From JAJDXO01 sp965221855 (GTDB lineage Bacteria > Pseudomonadota > Alphaproteobacteria > Rhodospirillales > UBA2165), in the NCBI GenBank assembly GCA_965221855.1, contig CBDCSV010000010.1:372001-436000 (forward strand): 64,000 nt of DNA, given 5' to 3'. Made by a program: the position numbers and the translations under genes. The notes beneath the pieces were generated by a model, which was given only the letters and a program-made list of their open reading frames with translations, was not told the origin of the DNA and ran no database searches. Shown here piece after piece: positions 9,083 through 17,455 of the stretch; the stretch's first letter is position 1; the number at the start of each line of letters is the position of its first letter.

Positions 9083-10362
9083 GGTGACGTAAAAATTTAT
9101 GTGTCAGTTGGGAATGGGGTACTCCCTGTGGTTTACGACAACCGCAAGAAGGAGCACCCCGATGCCACAGCAAGCTGTAACGATTGAGAACTTACCACAA
9201 GCCTTTGAGGTGGTGAAGGAGATGCAAGCAGGCGGATTGGACTGGGGCGAGGGTTATCGCCCGCTTGGCCGCCAGGCGCTGGCCGAGATCATCGAGGGCC
9301 GGATGGCCGAGGCGGTGGATCGCTGGCTCGACGGCCTCGATGGCAGCGCTATGCGCGACCGGCGCAACGGCACCTACCGGCGCCGCCTGCTCAGCGAGCT
9401 CGGCGACATCGAGCTCAACGTGCCGCGCACCCGGCACTTCTGCCCGACCGAGGTTCTGAAGAGCTACGCAAGGCGCGCTCCAGAGATCGACCGCGCCATC
9501 CTGGCCGGCTTCGTGCTGGGGCTCTCGACCCGCAAGGTCGGCGAGGTCCTGCTTGCCCTGCTCGGGCGTCCGGTCTCGGCCGCGACGGTGAGCCGGGTCG
9601 CCAAGACCCTCGATCTGTCGGTCGCCGCATTCCACCGCCGGCCGCTGAAGAACGCCTACAAGGCGCTGATGCTCGACGGCGTGGTGCTGGCCTGCAAGAC
9701 CGGCGCCGGCGCGCTCAGGAGGCCGGTCCTGGTGGCGCTGGGCATACGGCACGACGGCAAGAAGGAGATTATCGACTTCCAACTCGCCGCCAGCGAGAGC
9801 GCCGCGGAGTGGGAGCGCTTCCTCACCGCGTTGCACCGCCGCGGCCTCACCGGCGAGGGCCTTGAGATGATCTGCGTTGATGGCGGCCAAGGCCTGCTCG
9901 CCGCCTTGCCGATCGTCTATCACGGCATCCCCGTTCAGAGGTGCTGGGCGCACAAAATCAGGAACATCCTCAACAAGGTCCGCGTAGCCGACCAGCAGGC
10001 CGTCAAGGCCGACGTCCACGCCGTCATGAATGCCCCCAACCGCCGCAAGGCCGAGACCGCCGCCCGCCGCTTCGCCGACGCCTGGGAAGATACCTACCCC
10101 AAGGCCGTCGCCTGCCTGCGCAACGACCTCGACGACCTGCTCACCTGCTTCCGCTACAAGGACCTCGCCGAGCGAAAGCAGGTCAGGACCACCAATGCCA
10201 TCGAACGGAGGTTCCGCGAGGTTCGCAGACGAACCCGGCCCATGGGAACCTTCAAGGATAAAACCTCAATGGACCGCATCCTCTTCGCGGTCTTCATTCA
10301 CGAAAACAAGTCTCAGGGAATCAGTACCCCAGTCTCCCTGACACATAACTCTTGACGTTACC
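9083..10362 (+). mobile_element. IS256-family insertion sequence
   Basis: A 1,280-bp element with 25-bp terminal inverted repeats (9083-9107 and 10338-10362) that share the ends GGTRACGT and TTATGTGTCAG. It is flanked by an 8-bp direct repeat CCCGGGGG at 9075-9082 and 10363-10370, which fits the 8-9 bp duplication of the family. It carries one intact transposase. It separates the zinc-ribbon gene from ftsE and so replaces or displaces whatever shared promoter lay between them. Confidence 0.92.
9162..10355 (+). CDS. IS256-family transposase
   Basis: 397-residue transposase of the mutator/IS256 type. The DDE residues are visible in LMLDGVVL, CVDGGQGLL and the Glu of NAIERRFREVR; the CWAHKIRNIL block is also characteristic. 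The ATG at 9162 is preceded by AAGAAGGAGC, a good ribosome-binding site, so the upstream in-frame extension to 9099 is rejected. The stop codon falls inside the right inverted repeat. The gene appears intact and the element potentially active. Confidence 0.93.
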   Translation: MPQQAVTIENLPQAFEVVKEMQAGGLDWGEGYRPLGRQALAEIIEGRMAEAVDRWLDGLDGSAMRDRRNGTYRRRLLSELGDIELNVPRTRHFCPTEVLKSYARRAPEIDRAILAGFVLGLSTRKVGEVLLALLGRPVSAATVSRVAKTLDLSVAAFHRRPLKNAYKALMLDGVVLACKTGAGALRRPVLVALGIRHDGKKEIIDFQLAASESAAEWERFLTALHRRGLTGEGLEMICVDGGQGLLAALPIVYHGIPVQRCWAHKIRNILNKVRVADQQAVKADVHAVMNAPNRRKAETAARRFADAWEDTYPKAVACLRNDLDDLLTCFRYKDLAERKQVRTTNAIERRFREVRRRTRPMGTFKDKTSMDRILFAVFIHENKSQGISTPVSLTHNS

Positions 10363-10491
10363 CCCGGGGGTCCGGAAGGGAAATGAAATTCGGCCCGGCC
10401 GCCAGGAGGTCGTCCCGCGTAGCCCTGGACGGGACATTTGACCCCGTGCCATTCTGCGGTCGACAAACCAACAAATCGAGTTCCGCGACAC

Positions 10492-11214
10492 ATGGATGAA
10501 ATCGTCCGATTTCAAACCGTCGGCCTGCGCTACGGGATGGGCCCCGAAGTGTTGCAGGACCTGTCCTTCACCCTGGCCCCGGGCTCGTTCCATTTCCTTA
10601 CCGGTGAAAGCGGCGCCGGGAAGTCGTCGCTGATGCGCCTGATGTACCTGGCGAAAAAACCGACCCGTGGTTCCGTGTCCCTGTTCGGCCGGGACATCGC
10701 CTCCCTCCGCCGCGGCGACTATCCGGCGCTGCGCCGCCGCATCGGCGTGGTGTTCCAGGAATTCCGCCTCTTGCCCCATCAAACCGCGTTCGACAATGTC
10801 GCTCTGCCGCTGCGGGTATCCGGCATGAGAGAAAAGGAGATCAAGAAACATGTCGAGGAATTGCTCACTTGGGTCGGGCTGGAGGAGAATATGGCCGCAT
10901 GGCCGGAGACGCTGTCCGGCGGCCAGCAGCAGCGCGTCGCCATCGCCCGGGCGGTGATCGCCCAGCCCAAGCTGCTGCTCGCCGATGAACCGACGGGAAA
11001 TGTGGATGACCGCATTGCCGCGCGCCTGCTCCATCTGTTCGAGGAGCTGAACAGGCTTGGCACGACGGTGGTTATCGCCACCCACAACAAGAGCCTCATC
11101 TCTTCCTCGCTGCACCCGATCATGCATCTCGAGGACGGCCGTCTTTCCATCGAGGACAGGGAGTCCGAACCGGCCGCGACGGTGGAAGCCTTGCCCCGTT
11201 CGGGGAGGCTCTGA
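10492..11214 (+). CDS. ftsE: Cell-division ABC transporter ATP-binding protein FtsE
   Basis: ATPase half of the FtsEX complex, which at the division septum controls peptidoglycan hydrolases through the membrane. The 240-residue product has Walker A GESGAGKSS, the Q-loop in VVFQEFRLLPH, signature LSGGQQQR, Walker B LLLADEP and the switch His in ATHN. Start at MDEIVRFQ fits the family; the frame is open further upstream without similarity. ftsX follows after 2 bp. The native upstream region is interrupted about 120 bp away by the IS256-type element, so transcription may now partly come from that element. Confidence 0.95.
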   Translation: MDEIVRFQTVGLRYGMGPEVLQDLSFTLAPGSFHFLTGESGAGKSSLMRLMYLAKKPTRGSVSLFGRDIASLRRGDYPALRRRIGVVFQEFRLLPHQTAFDNVALPLRVSGMREKEIKKHVEELLTWVGLEENMAAWPETLSGGQQQRVAIARAVIAQPKLLLADEPTGNVDDRIAARLLHLFEELNRLGTTVVIATHNKSLISSSLHPIMHLEDGRLSIEDRESEPAATVEALPRSGRL

Positions 11215-11216
11215 CC

Positions 11217-12104
11217 ATGGCGCTCTTGAGCCGCCGGACCGATCTGCCCTTCGAGCGCGACGATTCCAGCCGCTACCTGCCGTGGCTCACCGCGTTCATG
11301 GTGTTCCTGGCCTCTCTGACATTGGCCGGGGTTTTTGCGCTCGGTGACCTCGCGAGCACATGGGACAAGGGTCTCTCCGAAACCCTGACGGTTCAACTCC
11401 CGGCAGGCGAGGACGAACGCACCGATAAGCGGCGCGCCGCCGCGGCAATCAAAATTCTCGAGGCGACCGAGGGGGTCGAAGAGGTTACCCTGCTGCCGCC
11501 GCGCCAGGTCCGCGAGCTCTTGAAACCATGGCTCGGCGCCGCCGCGGATGCGAGCCAGCTGCCGCTGCCGCAAATCATCGATGTGGAAATCGATCGGGAT
11601 GGTATTCCGGCCCTCGCCGCCCTGACCGAACGCCTCCGGCGGGCCGTGCCCGGTGCCGCCGTCGACGATCATGGCGCCTGGATGTCCGGCTTCCTCAGGG
11701 CGCTGCGCTCCACCGAGGCAATCGGGGTGTTGATTTTCCTGCTTGTCGGCGCGGCAACCGTCGGCACCATCGTCTTTACCACCCGGGCCGGGCTCGGCGT
11801 CCATCGGGAAGTCATCGAGGTCATGCACCTCATCGGCGCCCATGACCGGTACATCGCCGCCCAGTTTGCCGTCTGGTCGATGATGCTCGGCCTGCGCGGC
11901 GCGGCGATGGGGATCGTTTCGGCGGCAATGGTGCTGATCGGGTTGGGGGTGTTGGTGGAGTTCCGGGGATCCGGGGTGCTGCCGGAGATCGAATTGAGCC
12001 TCGGCGCCTGGGTTGCCGTTGCCCTCCTGCTGCCGGCAACCGGTCTGCTGGCCTGGTTGACGGCGCGGATAACGGTACTCCGCTCCCTCGCCCGCATGGT
12101 CTAG
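11217..12104 (+). CDS. ftsX: Cell-division permease FtsX
   Basis: Membrane subunit of FtsEX, 295 residues. TM segments are predicted near residues 24-44, 170-192, 218-243 and 260-285, with a large periplasmic domain between the first two that, in the family, contacts hydrolase activators. The segment VREVIEVMHLIGAHDRYIA-like (residues about 195-215) is the typical FtsX coupling region facing FtsE. It starts 2 bp after ftsE and is followed closely by a YdcF-like gene and plsC, a run of envelope functions. Confidence 0.92.
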   Translation: MALLSRRTDLPFERDDSSRYLPWLTAFMVFLASLTLAGVFALGDLASTWDKGLSETLTVQLPAGEDERTDKRRAAAAIKILEATEGVEEVTLLPPRQVRELLKPWLGAAADASQLPLPQIIDVEIDRDGIPALAALTERLRRAVPGAAVDDHGAWMSGFLRALRSTEAIGVLIFLLVGAATVGTIVFTTRAGLGVHREVIEVMHLIGAHDRYIAAQFAVWSMMLGLRGAAMGIVSAAMVLIGLGVLVEFRGSGVLPEIELSLGAWVAVALLLPATGLLAWLTARITVLRSLARMV

Positions 12105-12115
12105 GCCGTTCGGAG

Positions 12116-12742
12116 ATGGCACAACGAAGGACAGCGCGACAAAAGGCCGCCGGCCTCGCGGCCCTCGCCTCACTGCTGATCGCCGGCTTCTGGATTGCCG
12201 GGCTGGTGCTTTTCTTCCGGTCCATCCCCGCCTCTCCGCCAAATGCCGCAACGACCACCGACGCCATCGTCGTCCTGACCGGGGGCAGCGGACGGCTGGA
12301 CAAGGGCCTCGACCTGCTGGCCGAAAAACGGGCACAGAAACTGTTTGTCTCCGGCGTCTACAGGGGTGTGGATGTGGCCCGATTGTTGGAAATCTCGCGG
12401 CGATTGCCGGAAGATTTCATTTGCTGCGTCACGGTCGGCCACTCGGCGGTCAGCACGTCGGGCAATGCGACCGAGACGGCGGCGTGGATCGAACGCAATG
12501 GATTTCGCTCCCTCTCCCTGGTGACCGCCGACTACCACATGCCGCGCAGCATGCTCGAGTTTCGCCGTGCCATGCCGGAAATCGTCATCGTCCCCCACCC
12601 GGTATTCCCCGAGCAGTTCAAACGCGAGCGCTGGTGGGCATGGCCGGGCAGCACGTCATTGGTGGTTACCGAATACACGAAATTCATTCTGGCCTGGCTA
12701 AAACACGCGGTCGGCGGATTGGTACCCGGCAGGGCTGGTTGA
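12116..12742 (+). CDS. YdcF/ElyC/SanA family protein (DUF218)
   Basis: 208 residues with one N-terminal membrane helix (about 12-34) and a DUF218 domain: the VVLTGGSGRLDKGLDLL block, SGVYRG, GNATETAAWIER and LVTADYHMPRSMLE are the conserved pieces. Members affect envelope integrity in enterobacteria (ElyC, SanA), but a reaction has not been settled. It lies 11 bp after ftsX and 7 bp before plsC, so it is probably co-transcribed with them and acts at the inner membrane. Confidence 0.85.
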   Translation: MAQRRTARQKAAGLAALASLLIAGFWIAGLVLFFRSIPASPPNAATTTDAIVVLTGGSGRLDKGLDLLAEKRAQKLFVSGVYRGVDVARLLEISRRLPEDFICCVTVGHSAVSTSGNATETAAWIERNGFRSLSLVTADYHMPRSMLEFRRAMPEIVIVPHPVFPEQFKRERWWAWPGSTSLVVTEYTKFILAWLKHAVGGLVPGRAG

Positions 12743-12749
12743 ACGGCGC

Positions 12750-13478
12750 ATGACCTTCATTCGTTCGATCGTCTTCAACCTGCTCTATTTCGGCTGGACC
12801 ATCGCCCTGATGCTGAGCCTTTGGGCGCTGATGCCGTTTCCGGCTCGAACCTTCCGCAAGGGCATCCGGCTGTGGTCGGTCGGCAGCGACTGGCTGCTCG
12901 AGAACATCATTGGAACCCGGATCGAAATCCGCGGACGGGAACGTGTCCCCGACAGGCCGGTCATCTTCGCCGCCAAGCACCAGTCGGCCTGGGACACCAT
13001 GGCGTTTCTCAAGATGAATGCCGGGAACGCCTACGTAATGAAGATGGAACTCTTGAGAATTCCGCTCTGGGGCTGGTACATGCGGAAGGCGGACCACGCG
13101 GTCATCGACCGCAAGGGCGGCATCTCCGCCCTGCGTGCACTGACCGATCAGGTCGGCCGCATCATCGGCGACGGCCGCTCCGTGGTGATCTTCCCGGAAG
13201 GCACGCGGGTGCCGCCCGGTGAAACCGGCCGCTACTTCCCCGGGATCGCAACCCTCGCAGCCGGCATCGATACCGAGGTCGTGCCGGTTGCGGTCAATTC
13301 GGGCGTGTTCTGGGGCCGGCGGCAGTTCGTGAAGCGCCCGGGAACCATCGTTCTCGAATTCCTCGAGCCCATGCCGAAGGACCTCGAACGCCGCCCGTTC
13401 ATGGCGGAACTGGAAAACCGGATCGAGACCGCCAGCCGCCGCCTCGAGGACGAAGCATCCCGCGCCGGCACCCGATAG
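12750..13478 (+). CDS. plsC: 1-acyl-sn-glycerol-3-phosphate acyltransferase
   Basis: Acylates lysophosphatidic acid to phosphatidic acid at the inner membrane. The 242-residue protein has an N-terminal hydrophobic segment (about 8-30), the catalytic HX4D motif in KHQSAWDT, and the substrate motif FPEGTR. Starts with MTFIRSIVFN directly after the YdcF-like gene. Last gene of the ftsE-ftsX-ydcF-plsC run; a 271-bp gap separates it from nrdJ. Family call is secure; the acyl preference cannot be read. Confidence 0.92.
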   Translation: MTFIRSIVFNLLYFGWTIALMLSLWALMPFPARTFRKGIRLWSVGSDWLLENIIGTRIEIRGRERVPDRPVIFAAKHQSAWDTMAFLKMNAGNAYVMKMELLRIPLWGWYMRKADHAVIDRKGGISALRALTDQVGRIIGDGRSVVIFPEGTRVPPGETGRYFPGIATLAAGIDTEVVPVAVNSGVFWGRRQFVKRPGTIVLEFLEPMPKDLERRPFMAELENRIETASRRLEDEASRAGTR

Positions 13479-13485
13479 CCGACCG

Positions 13486-13530
13486 TGTGGACAATCCGGT
13501 GGAAAGCCGCTGCCGGAATAGGGTGGATAA
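13486..13530. promoter_or_regulatory. Two DnaA-box-like 9-mers upstream of nrdJ
   Basis: On the minus strand 13494-13486 reads TTGTCCACA and 13530-13522 reads TTATCCACC, each one base away from the DnaA box TTWTNCACA/TTATCCACA, 36 bp apart and in the same orientation. They lie 220-260 bp before the ribonucleotide reductase start. In E. coli the unrelated nrdAB promoter carries DnaA boxes, so replication-linked control is conceivable, but two near matches in a 271-bp gap can also arise by chance. Confidence 0.35.
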
Positions 13531-13596
13531 AGGGGAAAATCCCAAATTTCGTAATGATTATAGGCCTCTAGCCCATATGAACCAGGGGATCGAGCG

Positions 13597-13636
13597 GTGG
13601 AAACAAAACAAGAACTTTTAGTTGACCGGTTTCCAC
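13597..13636. promoter_or_regulatory. Inverted repeat in the nrdJ upstream region
   Basis: GTGGAAAC at 13597-13604 and GTTTCCAC at 13629-13636 are perfect inverted 8-mers with 24 bp between. They lie about 115-150 bp before the nrdJ start, in an AT-richer stretch, and could form a stem-loop or an operator. No cobalamin riboswitch or clear NrdR box was recognised here. Confidence 0.4.
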
Positions 13637-13749
13637 GGCTTGCCTAGAATATATGCGGCTGGCAGCATAACTCATTGAAATTAAATTATTTTAGTGGGTG
13701 AGAAGTCTATCTGCCGGCCGCTCCTGATTGATCGGCGGGACGTGTCCAC

Positions 13750-16098
13750 ATGGCCCATACAGAGACTGCCAGCATTTCCCAACAAATCTGGGATATGAAG
13801 TATCGGCTGAAGCGTCCGGATGGTGCGCCTGTGGACAAAACCGTCGAGGACACCTTTGCCCGGGTCGCCAAGGCTTTGGCCGCGGTGGAAGCCACCCCGG
13901 CCGACTGGGAAGCCGCGTTCGAGGACGCCCTCTCCGATTACAGGTTTCTGCCGGCCGGACGAATTCTCTCCGGCGCCGGCACCGAGCGGGACGTCACGCT
14001 GTTCAACTGCTTCGTGATGGGTCGGATCCCGGACGACATGTCCGGAATCTTCGAGGCGCTCCGGGAAGCCGCCATCACCATGCAGCAAGGCGGCGGCATC
14101 GGGTACGACTTCTCCACCCTGCGGCCCAAGGGCGCCCCGGTGAAAGGCGTCGGCGCCGATGCCTCGGGTCCGTTGTCGTTCATGGACGTCTGGGACTCCA
14201 TGTGCCGGACCATCATGAGCGCCGGCTCCCGGCGGGGCGCGATGATGGCCGTGATGCGCTGCGACCATCCGGACATCGAGGCCTTCATCGAGGCCAAGCG
14301 GGAAGCCGGCCGGCTTCGGATGTTCAACCTCTCGGTGCTGGTCACGGACGCGTTCATGGAGGCGGTGAAGCAGGATTTGTCCTGGCAGCTCCAGTTCGAC
14401 GGAACGGTTTACGGTTCGCTGCCGGCCCGCGAGCTGTGGGACAAGATCATGCGGGCGACCTTCGCCTACGCCGAACCGGGGGTGATTTTCATCGACCGGA
14501 TAAACCGGCTGAATCCGCTGTCCTATTGCGAAACCATCCACGCGACGAACCCGTGCGGCGAACAGCCGCTGCCGCCGTACGGCGCGTGCCTGCTGGGCTC
14601 GATAAATCTGGCCAGGCTGGTGAACGACCCGTTCACCGAAGCCGCGTCGGTCCCGATGGACGCAATATCCCGTTTGACCGCCACCGCCGTCCGGATGCTC
14701 GACAACGCCATCGACGCGTCGCGCTATCCCCTGCCCGAACAGGCCGCCGAAGCCACCCGGAAGCGCCGGATCGGCCTCGGGATCACCGGGCTTGCCGATG
14801 CCCTCATCATGTGCGGCGCGCGTTACGGCTCGGCCGACGCGGTCGCGCTCACCCGGGAATGGCTCAGGACCGTCCAGCGGGCCGCTTACCTCTCCTCGGC
14901 CGGTCTCGCCGAAGAGAAGGGCGCCTTCCCGCTCTACGACCGGGACGCCTATCTCGCGACCGAGGGCGTTTCGCGGCTGGACGAAGATGTCCGCGAAGCC
15001 ATCGCGGCAAAGGGTATCCGCAACGCCCTGGTGACCTCGGTCGCGCCGACGGGAACCATTTCTCTGCTGGCCGACAACGTGTCGTCGGGCCTCGAACCGG
15101 TCTTCAGCTTTTCCTACAACCGCCATGTGCTGATGCCCGACGGCGCCCGGCGGGAGGAGGAGGTATCCGATTACGCCTATCGTCTCTACCGCCGGCTGTT
15201 CGGCGCAAACCGGCCGTTGACCGAGGCCTTCGTCGACGCCCAGGCGCTGACGCCCGGCGATCATCTGGTCATGCAGGCGGCGGTGCAGGAATTCGTCGAC
15301 AGTTCGATTTCCAAGACCATCAATTGCCCCGAAAACATCTCCTTCGAGGATTTCAAGGACATCTACATCCAGGCCTATGACCTGGGCTGCAAGGGCTGCA
15401 CCACCTACCGGCCCAACGAAGTCACCGGGGCCGTGCTCGAGGCCAAACCGGCGGAACCGGCCCGGGCGGGCGAGCAGGAGGAATTGCCCCTGGAGGCGCC
15501 GAGCGAGCCGGCCAGGCCGGTCGATCAGGGCGATTCCGGCGCGCTCGTGTATCTGACCCAGCCGCTCGACCGCCCGGAGGCCCTGGAGGGCTCCACCTAC
15601 AAGGTCCATTGGCCGGAGAGCGATCACGCGATCTACATCACCCTCAACGATATCGTCCAGGACGGGCGGCGGCGTCCGTTCGAGGTGTTCATCAATTCCA
15701 AGAACACCGAGCATTACGCCTGGACCGTCGCCCTCACCCGGATGATTTCGGCCGTATTCCGCCGGGGCGGCGACGTGTCGTTCGTCGTCGACGAACTGAA
15801 GGCCGTCTTCGATCCCCGCGGCGGCCAGTGGATGAACGGAAAGTACGTGCCGTCGCTGCTCGCCGCCATCGGCCAGGTCATCGAAGACCATATGATCCAG
15901 ATCGGATTCCTGCCGACGGAGGCCGAACCCGGCCTCGCCGGCGAGGCGGTGCCCGCGCTCAAGGTCGTCAACCTCGACGACATGCCCGCCGGCGCCGGAA
16001 GCAGGTTCAGCCAATGCCCCAAGTGCGGGCAGGCCAGCCTGATCCACGCCGAAGGCTGCGACATCTGTACGGCGTGCGCCTATTCGAAATGCGGATAG
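13750..16098 (+). CDS. nrdJ: Adenosylcobalamin-dependent (class II) ribonucleotide reductase
   Basis: Reduces ribonucleotides to deoxyribonucleotides using a cobalamin-generated thiyl radical, independent of oxygen. The 782-residue protein has the TIGR02504-type blocks NCFVMGRIPDDMSGIF, QQGGGIGYDFSTLRP, SAGSRRGAMM, the active-site loop NPCGEQPLPPYGACLLG and the VAPTGTISLLADN phosphate-binding region. The C-terminus ends in a zinc-ribbon-like CPKCGQ...CDICTAC tail that supplies redox cysteines in this class. The 782 residues form the shorter, single-chain variety. The cobalamin adenosyltransferase that makes its cofactor is encoded about 350 bp downstream. Confidence 0.95.
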   Translation: MAHTETASISQQIWDMKYRLKRPDGAPVDKTVEDTFARVAKALAAVEATPADWEAAFEDALSDYRFLPAGRILSGAGTERDVTLFNCFVMGRIPDDMSGIFEALREAAITMQQGGGIGYDFSTLRPKGAPVKGVGADASGPLSFMDVWDSMCRTIMSAGSRRGAMMAVMRCDHPDIEAFIEAKREAGRLRMFNLSVLVTDAFMEAVKQDLSWQLQFDGTVYGSLPARELWDKIMRATFAYAEPGVIFIDRINRLNPLSYCETIHATNPCGEQPLPPYGACLLGSINLARLVNDPFTEAASVPMDAISRLTATAVRMLDNAIDASRYPLPEQAAEATRKRRIGLGITGLADALIMCGARYGSADAVALTREWLRTVQRAAYLSSAGLAEEKGAFPLYDRDAYLATEGVSRLDEDVREAIAAKGIRNALVTSVAPTGTISLLADNVSSGLEPVFSFSYNRHVLMPDGARREEEVSDYAYRLYRRLFGANRPLTEAFVDAQALTPGDHLVMQAAVQEFVDSSISKTINCPENISFEDFKDIYIQAYDLGCKGCTTYRPNEVTGAVLEAKPAEPARAGEQEELPLEAPSEPARPVDQGDSGALVYLTQPLDRPEALEGSTYKVHWPESDHAIYITLNDIVQDGRRRPFEVFINSKNTEHYAWTVALTRMISAVFRRGGDVSFVVDELKAVFDPRGGQWMNGKYVPSLLAAIGQVIEDHMIQIGFLPTEAEPGLAGEAVPALKVVNLDDMPAGAGSRFSQCPKCGQASLIHAEGCDICTACAYSKCG

Positions 16099-16227
16099 GT
16101 TGCGGCGGCGTTTTCCTTGATCCGGCCCATTACCCCGGCTCCCGAATAACCGTCAAGTAGAACACCGATTCATCGGATCGGCGTTTCCGGGGGTGCGAAT
16201 TCCGCCCGCAGGGAGTAAAGCTATCCC

Positions 16228-16440
16228 ATGGATTTCGCATTCGGGGCAATTTCGATACTCCTGCTGGCGGCGATGATCGCGACCGCCCTGGTTCTGTTCT
16301 TCGGCGTGTTCTCCATGGGACGGCGGGGACGGCTGTTTTCCCCCCGGTTCAGCAACATCCTCATGCGCTGGCGGGTCGGCCTCCAGGGCGCCGCGGTCCT
16401 GCTGGTCTGCATATTGGCGTTATTGGTGTTCCTCGAGTAG
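16228..16440 (+). CDS. Small twin-transmembrane protein (HIG1-domain-like)
   Basis: 70 residues with two membrane helices (about 5-28 and 48-69) joined by a basic loop (FSMGRRGRLFSPRFSNILMRWR). The hydrophobic-basic loop-hydrophobic layout, and the position directly before the PduO-type adenosyltransferase and etfBA, match the alphaproteobacterial HIG1-like small proteins, related to respiratory supercomplex factors. A GGGAGTA ribosome-binding site precedes the ATG. The role here is inferred from family and position only. Confidence 0.75.
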   Translation: MDFAFGAISILLLAAMIATALVLFFGVFSMGRRGRLFSPRFSNILMRWRVGLQGAAVLLVCILALLVFLE

Positions 16441-16448
16441 AAGGCACG

Positions 16449-17006
16449 ATGATCAAGCTCGACAAAATCTACACCCGTGGCGGAGACGGCGGCGAAACGT
16501 CCCTCGCCGGGGGGAAGCGGGTTCAAAAACACTCGCCGAGGGTCGAGGCCTGCGGCGCCGTCGACGAAGCCAATGCAATCATCGGCGTGGCCCGGCTGGG
16601 CGCCGCCGCCCAACTGGACGAAGCGCTGAGCCGAATCCAGAACGACCTGTTCGACCTCGGCGCCGACCTCGCGACGCCCGATTTGGAAACCGAGGGGGCG
16701 CTCAGGATAAGCGACGGCCAGGTCCGCCGCCTGGAGAGCGAAATCGACGGGATCAACGAGCGGCTGGCGGCGCTGACGTCGTTCGTGCTTCCGGGCGGTT
16801 CCGAAACGTCGGCGCACCTGCACCTTGCGCGGACCATCGTTCGGCGCGCCGAGCGGCGGACCGCGGCGCTGGCCGCCAAGGAGCCCGTCAACACGGCGGC
16901 GCTCAGATACCTCAACCGGCTGTCCGATCTCCTCTTCGTCATGGCCCGCGCGGCCAACGACGGCGGAAACGCGGACGTATTGTGGGTGCCGGGAGCCAAC
17001 CGATAG
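16449..17006 (+). CDS. Cob(I)alamin adenosyltransferase, PduO type
   Basis: Transfers adenosyl from ATP to cob(I)alamin, forming adenosylcobalamin. The 185-residue product has the N-terminal ATP-binding signature KIYTRGGDGGETSLAGGKR, VDEANAIIG, the QNDLFDLGADLATP block and C-terminal RYLNRLSDLLFVMAR. It starts 8 bp after the small membrane protein. It probably supplies the cofactor of the ribonucleotide reductase encoded just upstream. Confidence 0.93.
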   Translation: MIKLDKIYTRGGDGGETSLAGGKRVQKHSPRVEACGAVDEANAIIGVARLGAAAQLDEALSRIQNDLFDLGADLATPDLETEGALRISDGQVRRLESEIDGINERLAALTSFVLPGGSETSAHLHLARTIVRRAERRTAALAAKEPVNTAALRYLNRLSDLLFVMARAANDGGNADVLWVPGANR

Positions 17007-17061
17007 AGCGTGATGATTTTATTGGGAAGCGCATCCGGCGATTTGGAAGCCGTTTGCGCAA

Positions 17062-17225
17062 CCCCCTCACCCTAACCCTCTCCCCCTGAAGAAGGGGGAG
17101 AGGGGATACCACCGAAACTCCCTCGCCCCCTTCGAGAGGGGGAGAGGGATGCGGAGGCTTGGCGAGTTAGGGCACAAAGCGAAGCGACTGCCCAGGCGAG
17201 CCTTAGCCGTAGCTGGGTGAGGGGG
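17062..17225. repeat. Intergenic palindromic repeat with CCCCCTCACCC ends (copy a)
   Basis: A 164-bp unit filling most of the 449-bp gap between the adenosyltransferase and etfB. Its ends are perfect 11-bp inverted repeats (17062-17072 and 17215-17225), and inside are hairpins of the CCTCTCCCCCT/AGGGGGAGAGG type. Parts recur at 20161-20275 (reverse orientation) and 51146-51362. The rest of the gap holds only the etfB promoter region. Confidence 0.75.
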
Positions 17226-17361
17226 ATTTCATGTTACCGCCACGACAAGGAATCAGCGCAAGCCAACCAAGGGACTCCCCTTTCGATTCACAATCGAGTC
17301 ATCTCGCTCTAGAACCGCGCGGCCTGTCGGAAACCGGTGCCATGCGGCTATCCGCCCTCGT

Positions 17362-17390
17362 TTGACAGCCTCCGCCCCACTTTCTATGTT
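17362..17390 (+). promoter_or_regulatory. Sigma-70-type promoter for etfB-etfA-hbd
   Basis: A perfect -35 hexamer TTGACA at 17362-17367, a 17-bp spacer and -10 TATGTT at 17385-17390, about 65 bp before the etfB start. It lies just downstream of the intergenic repeat and is the only good hexamer pair in the gap. Confidence 0.6.
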
Positions 17391-17455
17391 GCAATGCAAA
17401 ATAAATCGTGAAACGCTCCCTTTCGAAGGAGTTTCCAAGAACGCACAGGCCAAAA

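Noticed and set aside
13479..13749. Cobalamin riboswitch before nrdJ
   Set aside because: The conserved B12-box sequence and supporting stems were not seen in the 271 bp.
13681..16047. A 788-codon open frame on the minus strand opposite nrdJ
   Set aside because: It lies wholly antisense to a well-supported ribonucleotide reductase; its low-complexity Gly/Arg/Val-rich product is the usual artefact of high-GC codon bias. Similar antisense frames at 18007-20169, 34307-36517 and 55660-58143 were rejected for the same reason.
16099..16227. Terminator after nrdJ
   Set aside because: AACACCGAT and ATCGGCGTT form an imperfect stem, but no T-run follows, so it is not called.
17062..17225. CRISPR array
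   Set aside because: The short GC-rich repeats are inverted hairpins without regular spacing or unique spacers.
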